This document shows positions 1-6,612 of a stretch of 10,264 bases of DNA, piece after piece (position 1 is the first letter of the stretch; the number at the start of each line of letters is the position of its first letter). The notes beneath the pieces are model-generated. The model was not told where the DNA came from. It did no database searches and worked only from the letters and a program-made list of their open reading frames with translations. Source of the DNA: an uncultured Clostridia bacterium (GTDB lineage Bacteria > Bacillota > Clostridia > Christensenellales > UBA1242); contig CAMYXB010000029.1 in assembly GCA_947303145.1 (NCBI GenBank), positions 1 to 10,264 on the forward strand, in the 5' to 3' direction. Made by a program: the position numbers and the translations under genes.

Positions 1-1756
1 TGACGATATTTTGATATGGGGCATGGCCTGTGAGAACTACACTCATGACAAGCATGGAGTAGAACCATAGTTTAATCTGCTCCACCATCTCACACACATA
101 TTCGCTAGGGAAATTCTTGTCAAAATACTCTCTGTCTGAGAAATATCTCTTGGTGCTGAATGGGGTGATGCCTGCATCTAGCCAGCAGTCGCCCACCTCA
201 CTCACTCTGGAGACTTCGCTAGAGCATTTGGGACATTTTATCTTGATTTTATCTATATATGGTCTATGCAGATTGGGGATAGAAGCTATATCTTGAGGAT
301 TGACAGCGAGAGTGGACAACTCCTTCATACTCCCCACTACGTGAATATGACCACACTTCTCACACACATAGAAAGGAAGTGGCAGGCCATAAAATCTGTT
401 CCTAGATATATTCCAGTCACCCATATTGCTCAGCCAATCTAGCATACGCTTTCTGCCATATTCTGGGTGGAAGGACACCTCGTCCACTGCAGATATGAGG
501 CGAGAGCGAAGATTGTCCATAGAGATATACCATGCTGGGATAAGTTTGTAGACAAGGTCCGTCTTACACCTCCAGCAGTAAGGATAACTGTGGGTATATG
601 GGTGGGCATAATACAACTTGCCATCGCTTTTTAGTCTATCTACCACTAAATCTACCACTTCACTGGTCTTTTTGCCAGCCAAGAAGCCGGTATTTGGCAA
701 CATAACACCCTGCTCATCTATAGGACAAAACTCTGGGAGGTCGTATTCTCCTTTGAGACTATTGACAAGTTCGAAGTCCTCTGCACCACAACCAGGGGCT
801 ATATGAACTATGCAACTACCCTCGACAGCGTCAACGTCGCTCCAAGGTAGAACAGGGTGAGTGAACTTTTGTGGCTCAAGTTCTGGAAAACATGTCTCAT
901 AGGTGAGTCCAACAAGGTCTTTCCCCTTGAATCTATCTAGCACTTCATATTCTTCCTTGACTACTTTGAGAGCATCCTCTCCTAGCACTATATTGTCACC
1001 ACTCTCTTTGAGGTGAACTTTGACATAATCAAGTTCGGGATTGACGGCAAGGGCTGTATTGGCGGACAATGTCCAAGGTGTAGTAGTCCATGCTAGCATC
1101 TTGAAATCTCTATCTATCACAGGGAATTTGACGAAAATGGCTGTGTGTGTGACATCATGATAACTACTGCTCATCTCATGCTCACTAAGTGATGTGCCAC
1201 ATCTAGGGCACCATGCCATAGGTCTATTCCTCTTGACTAGATACCCCTCCTCGTCACATTTTTTGAGGAAGTGCCAGATGCTGAGGATATTCTCGTCTGT
1301 GTTGGTGAAATAACTATTCTCCCAATCCATACATTGTCCCATGCGGATAGACTGCCTTGTCATCTCGCTAGCGAAATATTTCACTCTATCCATACACTTG
1401 GTGGTGAAGTTGTCAAGCCCATACTCCAAAATCTCTGGCTTGCCGTTGAGACCGAGTTCCTTCTCCACATTCACTTCTACCCACAAGCCTTGTGCATCGA
1501 AGCCATTTTGATACTGACAGTCTCTGCCTTTGAGGGCGTTGTATCTAATGGTGAGGTCCTTAAGTGTCCTACCCCAAAAGTGATGCACGCCTAGTCTATT
1601 ATTGGCAGTGGCGGGGCCATCAAGAAAGCGAAACATCTCGTGCCCTTTATTCTTCTGCACTAATTTATCAAAACATTTATTATCCTGCCAGAATCTCAAA
1701 ATGGCTCTTTCCATCTCTATGAAATCTGGCTTGCTACTCTCTTTTCTCATATCCAT
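1..1756 (-). CDS. ileS: Isoleucyl-tRNA synthetase, type 2-like with GXHH motif (3' part cut by window edge)
   Basis: Charges tRNA-Ile with isoleucine in the cytoplasm. The frame is open for 585 codons from the ATG at 1756 to the left edge, so the KMSKS loop and anticodon-binding region lie outside. The N-terminal Rossmann part reads DGPATANNRLGVHHFWGR (residues 46-63); aligned to the class I HIGH signature this gives Gly56-Val57-His58-His59, that is GXHH rather than HXGH. A Cys pair (WCPRCG, about 182-187), the editing-domain threonine stretch TTTPW (224-228) and the editing-site segment HIAPGCGAEDFE (318-329) are typical of IleRS, so the CP1 editing domain is present. The start is supported by an AAAGG box 14 nt upstream that overlaps the stop of the preceding gene; a second ATG two codons in is an alternative. 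It lies 18 nt behind the CBS-domain gene and is probably co-transcribed with it. Family assignment is very secure; the type 2 subclass is inferred from the motif and overall sequence character. Confidence 0.95.
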   Translation of the reverse strand, partial: MDMRKESSKPDFIEMERAILRFWQDNKCFDKLVQKNKGHEMFRFLDGPATANNRLGVHHFWGRTLKDLTIRYNALKGRDCQYQNGFDAQGLWVEVNVEKELGLNGKPEILEYGLDNFTTKCMDRVKYFASEMTRQSIRMGQCMDWENSYFTNTDENILSIWHFLKKCDEEGYLVKRNRPMAWCPRCGTSLSEHEMSSSYHDVTHTAIFVKFPVIDRDFKMLAWTTTPWTLSANTALAVNPELDYVKVHLKESGDNIVLGEDALKVVKEEYEVLDRFKGKDLVGLTYETCFPELEPQKFTHPVLPWSDVDAVEGSCIVHIAPGCGAEDFELVNSLKGEYDLPEFCPIDEQGVMLPNTGFLAGKKTSEVVDLVVDRLKSDGKLYYAHPYTHSYPYCWRCKTDLVYKLIPAWYISMDNLRSRLISAVDEVSFHPEYGRKRMLDWLSNMGDWNISRNRFYGLPLPFYVCEKCGHIHVVGSMKELSTLAVNPQDIASIPNLHRPYIDKIKIKCPKCSSEVSRVSEVGDCWLDAGITPFSTKRYFSDREYFDKNFPSEYVCEMVEQIKLWFYSMLVMSVVLTGHAPYQNIV

Positions 1757-1770
1757 GATGTATAAAAATT

Positions 1771-1775
1771 CCTTT
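1771..1775 (-). promoter_or_regulatory. Ribosome binding site of ileS overlapping the upstream stop codon
   Basis: The minus strand reads AAAGG 14 nt before the ileS ATG. It shares a base with the TAA stop of the CBS-domain gene (1775-1777), which suggests translational coupling. The spacing is longer than ideal, so initiation may depend on ribosomes arriving from the upstream gene (inference). Confidence 0.5.
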
Positions 1776-2506
1776 TAATAATTCTCCAGCACGCTGTTCA
1801 TGTCCAAAATATCTGCCACAGTAATAACTCCCAGAGGCCTCTCCCTCATCGTGCCATGCTCGGTGATGATGATAATCTGCAGTCTACGATTGAGGTAAAA
1901 CAGATTGAGTGCACGCTCAATGGTGAGGTGACTATCTGCGACTTTGAAGAAGCTCTCCTCTCCCACTCTAGACATAATGTCCGTCACTGATGTCTCGCTG
2001 ATATATTGCTCGAATGGTCTATTATCCTTAAGTGCATGACCTAAATACTCCAATACTCTGTTGCCAATGGCTACACCAATGAGGTCATCTCCATCATAAA
2101 TGGGGATATTCTTATATCCCGTCTGTGCCATAATCTCAAGAAGGCCCCTTATGGTGAGAGAGTTGTCTGCTGTAAGCACATCATGCTTGCACACTCTATC
2201 AAGTGCAGTGGGAGGGGTGGAGATGAGGCGTGCTATCTTCTCGAACTCAATAACCACCTCATCATGAGGCTCTGCTATGACATAATTGGGATTGGTCTTA
2301 TGCACTATAGAATTGCGCAATCTACCATAGTCTATGAGTTCGTCCTCATACTTCCTCACCACGCTATTGAGTGGCACTGCCTTGCGGATAAGGTCGGCAA
2401 AACTGATACTCCTCTTGAAACCATAAATGGTCCTTAGAGCATGGTCAATGCTATTGTAGCATGAAATAAATCTTTCTGCGTTAGATTTGTGTATACCTTT
2501 TGACAT
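1775..2506 (-). CDS. HEPN-like/CBS-pair domain protein
   Basis: A 243-residue cytoplasmic protein with no signal peptide or membrane segment. Residues 1 to about 97 are predicted helical and contain YGRLRNSIVH, in which Arg64-Asn65-x3-His69 matches the RNxxxH signature of HEPN domains, a family that includes many RNases. From about residue 100 there are two CBS units: one around 100-165 (IPIYDGDDLIGVAIGNRVLE) and one around 172-240 (with PLGVITVADIL). CBS pairs generally bind adenine nucleotides such as AMP, ATP or c-di-AMP and regulate an attached domain. The ATG at 2506 is preceded by a GAGGAG box 4 nt away, which supports this start. It is the first gene of a likely operon with ileS, 18 nt apart. 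The CBS call is firm. The HEPN call rests on one motif and helical character, and a nucleotide-gated RNase or RNA-binding role is inference; similar proteins are normally annotated only as CBS domain-containing. Confidence 0.85.
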   Translation of the reverse strand: MSKGIHKSNAERFISCYNSIDHALRTIYGFKRSISFADLIRKAVPLNSVVRKYEDELIDYGRLRNSIVHKTNPNYVIAEPHDEVVIEFEKIARLISTPPTALDRVCKHDVLTADNSLTIRGLLEIMAQTGYKNIPIYDGDDLIGVAIGNRVLEYLGHALKDNRPFEQYISETSVTDIMSRVGEESFFKVADSHLTIERALNLFYLNRRLQIIIITEHGTMRERPLGVITVADILDMNSVLENY

Positions 2507-2542
2507 AAATCTCCTCTATCGACAGCATATTTTGCACAATAC

Positions 2543-2548
2543 ATTATA
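2543..2548 (-). promoter_or_regulatory. Putative -10 box for the CBS-ileS unit
   Basis: The minus strand reads TATAAT here, about 37 nt upstream of the CBS-gene ATG. No good -35 is visible; the hexamer at 17 bp spacing is TTTATT. The implied leader is about 30 nt, too short for a T-box, so this unit shows no tRNA-Ile-sensing leader despite containing ileS. Confidence 0.45.
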
Positions 2549-2625
2549 ATATACCATAAAAGGAGAATAAAGCAAAGTAAATTTGCGTATTATGTGCTTT
2601 TTCTTAATATCGCATCAAATATTGC

Positions 2626-2654
2626 TTGATTTTTGTCAGCAAAAGATATATAAT
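2626..2654 (+). promoter_or_regulatory. SRP RNA promoter
   Basis: TTGATT (2626-2631), a 17-bp spacer and a perfect TATAAT (2649-2654). The predicted start of transcription is about 2660, which is the first base of the closing helix of the SRP RNA, so promoter and RNA end agree independently. Confidence 0.8.
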
Positions 2655-2657
2655 GTG

Positions 2658-2935
2658 CTAGAAAGTGCTAGGCGGGGAGCTAGTGGTGCCCTGTTGCCTA
2701 CAACCCACTACAGTAGGGCCGAATGCTTTGGGAGGGGGTGCTTGTTGCAGAGCAAGTGACGTGCGACTTATGTTGAAGTCAAGGTCTTGTGCAACTGTTA
2801 ACCATGAATCATGTCAGGGCTTGACCGCAGCAGCATTAAGTGGATCTAATGGTGTGATGCAAGGAAGCTTTGATGGAGTAAGTGGTGCGCCAAACTGCTG
2901 TGATGACATTTTCGAGCAAAGATGCACTTTCTTTT
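2658..2935 (+). ncRNA. ffs: Signal recognition particle RNA, large bacterial type (scRNA with Alu domain)
   Basis: RNA core of the signal recognition particle, which with Ffh targets membrane and secreted proteins co-translationally. The 5' part closely follows the Bacillus subtilis scRNA Alu domain: GTGCTAGGCGGGGAG, then GGTGCCCTGT and GGGCCGAAT. The S-domain helix 8 shows TGTGCAA, ATGTCAGG (2811-2818) and AGCAGCATTAAGTG (2829-2842), the conserved internal-loop sequences that bind Ffh. The ends pair perfectly: AGAAAGTGC (2660-2668) with GCACTTTCT (2924-2932), giving about 275 nt, like the 271-nt Bacillus RNA. It has its own promoter and terminator. The apical part of helix 8 is unusual: between GTCAGG and AGCAGC lie ten bases, GCTTGACCGC, in place of the usual TCCGGAAGGA, so the GGAA tetraloop is absent. 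A 106-codon Cys-rich open frame across this RNA is spurious. Exact ends are approximate by a few bases. Confidence 0.95.
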
Positions 2936-2946
2936 ATAAACATAAT

Positions 2947-2970
2947 ATGACACCTTGTGGTGTCATTTTT
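2947..2970 (+). terminator. Rho-independent terminator of the SRP RNA
   Basis: ATGACACC (2947-2954), loop TTGT, and GGTGTCAT (2959-2966), a perfect 8-bp stem followed directly by a T run to 2970. It lies 15 nt after the closing helix of the SRP RNA and before the HAD gene, so that gene needs its own promoter. Confidence 0.85.
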
Positions 2971-2984
2971 CATGTAAAATACTA

Positions 2985-3013
2985 GTGACAAATGACTCAT
3001 TACATGATAACAT
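2985..3013 (+). promoter_or_regulatory. Putative promoter of the HAD-family gene with flanking dyads
   Basis: GTGACA (2985-2990), 17 bp, then TAACAT (3008-3013): 5/6 and 4/6 matches to the sigma-A hexamers. Two inverted repeats lie here: CATGTAA (2971-2977) with TTACATG (3000-3006), and the compact AATGA-C-TCATT (2991-3001) inside the spacer. They could bind a regulator, but neither is recognisable as a known operator. Confidence 0.45.
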
Positions 3014-3041
3014 ATATGTATTAACAAAGCATAGGGATAAC

Positions 3042-4925
3042 ATGAAAAAAATTATTTTAGTGGACTTTTTTAATACAATAATGGGAAGACGCAAACTCCC
3101 TGAAGATGTCCTCTTGGATTGGGGGGAGAAGATGCACGATGTATATAGTGGCATCTCCTCTGTGCAATATTACAATATGTTCAAGAACGCTTGGAAAAAG
3201 TTGAGTGACACATCTTCATCTATTGTAGAGGAGTCTGACTTTATCATCACTACGCATGACATATTCTCCCTCATGGCCAAAGATATATCAAAGTATCACT
3301 TAATACAAGATTTTGAGATACAAAAATTCATAGACAGAGCACAAGAAGAATATTTCAATGCAGAACACGAGGCACAATATCTCAAAACGAGGACTATAAA
3401 TTATCTCAAAAAATGTAGGAATAAGGGGTGCAAGATATATATTGTCAGCGACTTCTATTGCTCAAAAGATGTGCTTAGGGCATGGCTGGTGGCACTAAAC
3501 TTAAATGTAGACGAACTCTTCGATGACATCTTCGTCAGCAGTGATTACAAGGCGTCCAAAGTGCATGGGACACTGTATAAAAAAGTGCTGGAGATGATTT
3601 CCGCATCGCCTAAAGATGTGATGATGATAGGCGACAACTATAAGGCGGACAAAAAGGGAGCGAAAAAGCAAGGCATACTATCAAAACTGGTTTTTCCACA
3701 CATAGCATTGCCCACGAGAAGATTTTTTAAGGCTTTGCAAAAAATAGATGTTCCTGTAGAATATCAAGAAATTTTCGAAGAAGATATAGAAAATGGTTCT
3801 TATTCCAACTACGCCTTCCCTCTATATTTATTCACCAAGAAACTGGCAGAAAGATGCGAAGCAAATGGCACAAAAAATCTATTTTTCCTAGCAAGAGATG
3901 GCTGGCTACTCAAGACTCTCTTTGACGAATACTGCGTGCACAATCACTTAAATATCAAGACTCATTATATGGCAGTATCGAGGAAAAGCGCCTTAAATAG
4001 CAGCATTCTCCCCTATGAAGAGACTTTCAAGGGACTGAGCAATAGGTCGTTCGTATCTGTGGGAAATTTCCTCAAAACTCTCAATTTCAAAAATGAAGAA
4101 ATAGAAAAAATAGGAAAAGAGACTGGCGTGTCACTCTCCATCTATCACCTCAATCTATCTAAAACTAAGGCATATCAAAAAGTGCTGTCCTCCAGCACTT
4201 TCCGCACCATTTATGACAAATATAGGCATGAGCAACACAAGGCGTTTTTAGACTATGTGGATAGTTTCGGTGTGGATATAGCGAGTGAAGGCTTCTGCTA
4301 TGTAGATAGTGGCTGGCTAGGCAATATGGGCAGACATATAGAGAGGGCTCTTAAAGAAAATATTGATGATAAAGTCAATATGAACGGATACTTTATCGGT
4401 TGCATGAACAAAACCAGTAGGGAAGAAAAAATGTATGGGCTTCTATTCTCATACATATCTAGGAAGAACTGGGAGAGCAAGATACTCAGTTATCGCAAAC
4501 TTAACTTCGAGGCAATCCTTAGGACTGACCAAAACTCTTGCACCAGCTATGACATAGAGACATCTTCTCCCATTTATTCCACTGGCGATGAGGAAAAGAG
4601 GACTTACGACAAGTTCGTGTGCCCTATGCAAGAGAAGATAGTATATAAATTTAGGAAAATAATGCAGACAGATGACAGAGTTTTCTGTCCACTGGAGAGT
4701 GTGGTGGCTAAATTGGTCTATAACATATTTAGACGCTCTACCAAGCAAGACGCCATTTTCTTCGATGGCACACAGAAGACTTATTGTGACAACTTCGCAT
4801 ATATTGGCTTTACTTATGCCATATTCAAGAGTTGGATGCGAAAGTGCTTATTTGGTATAAGAGATGCCTTTTTCATAATGGGCAATGGTGGAAAAGTAAG
4901 ACATAAAAGAATAGCATTGAAGTAA
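3042..4925 (+). CDS. HAD-superfamily protein of surface-polysaccharide type (COG5610-like)
   Basis: A 627-residue cytoplasmic protein. Residues 1 to about 220 form a HAD fold: motif I is VDFFNTI with nucleophile Asp8, motif II is IVSD (Ser136), motif III is Lys173 in the SSDYKASK region, and motif IV is GDNYKAD (Asp198, Asp203). Position +2 after the nucleophile is Phe10, not the Asp acid/base used by typical HAD phosphatases, so phosphatase activity is uncertain. The C-terminal part carries FLARDGWLL (about 282-290), AVSRKSAL (311-318) and YVDSGWLGNMG (420-430), blocks that I recognise from large HAD-type proteins in capsule and polysaccharide loci. No such locus is visible here. The ATG at 3042 is preferred: it has AGGG 5 nt upstream and puts the motif I strand at the N-terminus. 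The in-frame ATG at 2955 lies inside the SRP terminator. Predicted role is modification of cell-surface glycans; the substrate is unknown. Confidence 0.85.
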   Translation: MKKIILVDFFNTIMGRRKLPEDVLLDWGEKMHDVYSGISSVQYYNMFKNAWKKLSDTSSSIVEESDFIITTHDIFSLMAKDISKYHLIQDFEIQKFIDRAQEEYFNAEHEAQYLKTRTINYLKKCRNKGCKIYIVSDFYCSKDVLRAWLVALNLNVDELFDDIFVSSDYKASKVHGTLYKKVLEMISASPKDVMMIGDNYKADKKGAKKQGILSKLVFPHIALPTRRFFKALQKIDVPVEYQEIFEEDIENGSYSNYAFPLYLFTKKLAERCEANGTKNLFFLARDGWLLKTLFDEYCVHNHLNIKTHYMAVSRKSALNSSILPYEETFKGLSNRSFVSVGNFLKTLNFKNEEIEKIGKETGVSLSIYHLNLSKTKAYQKVLSSSTFRTIYDKYRHEQHKAFLDYVDSFGVDIASEGFCYVDSGWLGNMGRHIERALKENIDDKVNMNGYFIGCMNKTSREEKMYGLLFSYISRKNWESKILSYRKLNFEAILRTDQNSCTSYDIETSSPIYSTGDEEKRTYDKFVCPMQEKIVYKFRKIMQTDDRVFCPLESVVAKLVYNIFRRSTKQDAIFFDGTQKTYCDNFAYIGFTYAIFKSWMRKCLFGIRDAFFIMGNGGKVRHKRIALK

Positions 4926-4954
4926 AAATCCATGGTAATACTCCATGGATTTTT
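4924..4954. terminator. Bidirectional terminator between convergent genes
   Basis: AAAAATCCATGG (4924-4935), a 7-nt loop, and CCATGGATTTTT (4943-4954) form a perfect 12-bp stem. T runs follow the stem on either strand, so it can end the HAD gene (stop at 4923-4925) from the left and the surface-protein gene (stop at 4956-4958) from the right. Confidence 0.9.
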
Positions 4955-4955
4955 A

Positions 4956-6563
4956 TTATTTATATGTGGAATTTCTCCTACGCCTGAATAAATAGAACTT
5001 GTAGTGCAAGAATGATACACCAAAATATATGATAATTAGACCAAATACACCCATTATGCCATAGACTATATATATCGAAAAGTCTAGAATATGATAATGG
5101 ACTATCATATCATTTGTGACGTGTGAGATTTCGGCAATATCTTCCTCATTATACACTATCTTATACATGAAAGAAAGTCCAAGATTATTCTCTAATGGAC
5201 GAGTGGAGAAAGGATCCATGTATGCCACTTCTGTCTCAAATGATGAGCCGTCCTCACCTATAAATGTGACAATGAACGTGTCTATAAAGTAAATAGCATA
5301 GACATTCATATCCTCCATGATAGAAGAAAAGTCTGTCCTGTCCCAGGTAGGAGATGTCTTGGTATAGTGAGCAAAAGAGTAAGGAGCGGGGACAGCAGCA
5401 AGTTCCTGCCCATGTGTCACTCTCCTTGAATACATGATGACGGAGTTCTCTTCATTCTTGTATAAGTCGATATTGCTCGCTCTGTAGTTCTCCAAATCCT
5501 TAAATCTGCGGAAATTGATGACATATTCATTGAGGGCTATGCCTGAGACGGAGAGTTCAAGATTGCTATCTTGCACGCCATCTATCCTATACTTTATCAC
5601 CAAGTCTCCCCTAGGAGCAGATGTGGAGCCAGAGGTGTAGGCTATACGAGTGCGAGACTCCGCCTCCCTTACCTGCACCACAGAGCCAGTGGAAACATAA
5701 GTGCAGGTGACACTAAGTGTCGACTTGTCATAAGCCATATTGAGTCTAAGTGAGAAGGAATAACTCCCACCATACACCGCTCTGAGTGAACTAGCTGAAA
5801 TGGAATAATACTGATTGTTTTGAGGAAGAATGACATCATATTCTTTGGCGCTCCACTTGGCATATAGTGTTATATCCTCATCAAAATCTCTATCTATAGA
5901 TGTCACTTTCCTAGACGAAAATTCGCTGTCTAGATAGAATCCATCGAAGTTGTGTCCTATTCTAAGTGGTGAGACCAATAAAATGGTGTCCTCAACGGTG
6001 AAAGAATACACTGCATCTTCACCAAAGTATCCGCCATTCAGCTCATATGTGATGTGTAGCGTCACAAGGTCATAAACCGCTGTAAAGGTGACATCACCCT
6101 CCACCACATAATCATTAAGTGATGAATAAGTGCTCTGTCCGTCTTGCCAATGGCTGAATGAATATCCCTTTCTGTCCATATCTAGTTGACTAGTCACGTC
6201 TTTTAGCGAATCGAAGTGACTAAAACGGAAAGGATAACTATCACTAAAGATATTGAATACTACGTCATATTCCATATACATTATGTAATATCTTCCACTT
6301 TGAATGGTGGTGATATAGTTGGGATTATTAGACTGGGCGGTGATGACATATCCTGCCTCTTTCCTTGGAGTAGTATTGCTAATAGGCTGACCTCTATCGT
6401 CTACACACGTATACGCGATAAGAAGGTCATCTCCCTCTTTATAGTTCTCTACAGTGCTAGGGTCAATAGTATAACTGAAGTCTGTGTTAGTATCGCCATA
6501 ATAGCAATATTTGTCATTCACCTGAATAATGAGTGTCTGGGGTGTGATGGAGAAATATACCAC
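4956..6563 (-). CDS. C-terminal part of the frameshifted surface protease: MBG end, Listeria/Bacteroides-type repeats, membrane anchor
   Basis: A frame of 535 codons from a GTG at 6563, but it is not credible as an independent gene. There is no ribosome binding site, no signal peptide, and it opens in the middle of a beta-sandwich repeat (FSITPQTLIIQ). The same frame continues upstream to 6602 and joins the protease frame after removal of one base. Contents by residue of this piece: end of an MBG repeat and a related domain (1 to about 97); Listeria/Bacteroides-type (InlB B-repeat-like) units at about 100-166 and 167-238, the second with ELNGGYF, GFYLD and LYAKW; an Ig-like stretch (240-345); a degenerate third repeat (346-430); a transmembrane helix at about 496-520; and a basic tail FRRRRNSTYK. 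There is no LPXTG motif, so anchoring is by the membrane helix with the tail inside. If the frame is restored it supplies the stalk and anchor of the protease; if not, this part is untranslated and the protease is released. Confidence 0.8.
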   Translation of the reverse strand: MVYFSITPQTLIIQVNDKYCYYGDTNTDFSYTIDPSTVENYKEGDDLLIAYTCVDDRGQPISNTTPRKEAGYVITAQSNNPNYITTIQSGRYYIMYMEYDVVFNIFSDSYPFRFSHFDSLKDVTSQLDMDRKGYSFSHWQDGQSTYSSLNDYVVEGDVTFTAVYDLVTLHITYELNGGYFGEDAVYSFTVEDTILLVSPLRIGHNFDGFYLDSEFSSRKVTSIDRDFDEDITLYAKWSAKEYDVILPQNNQYYSISASSLRAVYGGSYSFSLRLNMAYDKSTLSVTCTYVSTGSVVQVREAESRTRIAYTSGSTSAPRGDLVIKYRIDGVQDSNLELSVSGIALNEYVINFRRFKDLENYRASNIDLYKNEENSVIMYSRRVTHGQELAAVPAPYSFAHYTKTSPTWDRTDFSSIMEDMNVYAIYFIDTFIVTFIGEDGSSFETEVAYMDPFSTRPLENNLGLSFMYKIVYNEEDIAEISHVTNDMIVHYHILDFSIYIVYGIMGVFGLIIIYFGVSFLHYKFYLFRRRRNSTYK

Positions 6564-6594
6564 TACATCAGATAGTGCTATCTCATAGTTATTC

Positions 6595-6612
6595 TCCAGT
6601 CTATCTTAGAGT
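6595..6612 (-). other. Frameshift junction splitting the surface-protease gene
   Basis: On the minus strand the 5' frame reads GGC ACT CTA AGA and then stops at TAG (6603-6601). Skipping the T at 6603 gives AGA CTG GAG AAT AAC TAT, so the protein continues GTLRRLENNY. This aligns position for position with GTLVVLDSNY in an earlier repeat (residues 658-667). The total length 9885-4956 minus one base is divisible by three, giving 1642 residues. No homopolymer or upstream SD-like element is present, so a one-base insertion (real or an assembly error) is more likely than programmed frameshifting. Confidence 0.85.

Noticed and set aside
439..806. Short frames in both directions inside ileS
   Set aside because: They are out of frame with a continuous, motif-rich IleRS reading frame and have no start signals of their own.
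2507..2660. A T-box leader controlling the CBS-ileS unit
   Set aside because: The likely leader is only about 30 nt, with no stem I, T-box sequence or terminator; the rest of the gap is taken by the SRP promoter on the other strand.
2665..2985. A 106-codon Cys-rich open frame on the plus strand
   Set aside because: It lies across the SRP RNA and its terminator; the RNA match, end pairing, promoter and terminator explain the sequence, and the frame has no ribosome binding site.
2955..3041. Upstream in-frame ATG extending the HAD protein by 29 residues
   Set aside because: The start falls in the loop of the SRP RNA terminator, has no ribosome binding site, and the added residues do not resemble the HAD fold; the ATG at 3042 puts motif I at the N-terminus.
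4956..5000. Sortase (LPXTG) anchoring of the surface protein
   Set aside because: The C-terminus has a transmembrane helix and a basic tail but no LPXTG-like motif before it, so membrane anchoring is the better reading.
6595..6612. Programmed +1 frameshifting at AGA TAG
   Set aside because: There is no SD-like element at the spacing used by prfB, and the P-site codon AGA re-pairs poorly with GAT. A single inserted base is simpler, although it cannot be excluded without reads or protein data.
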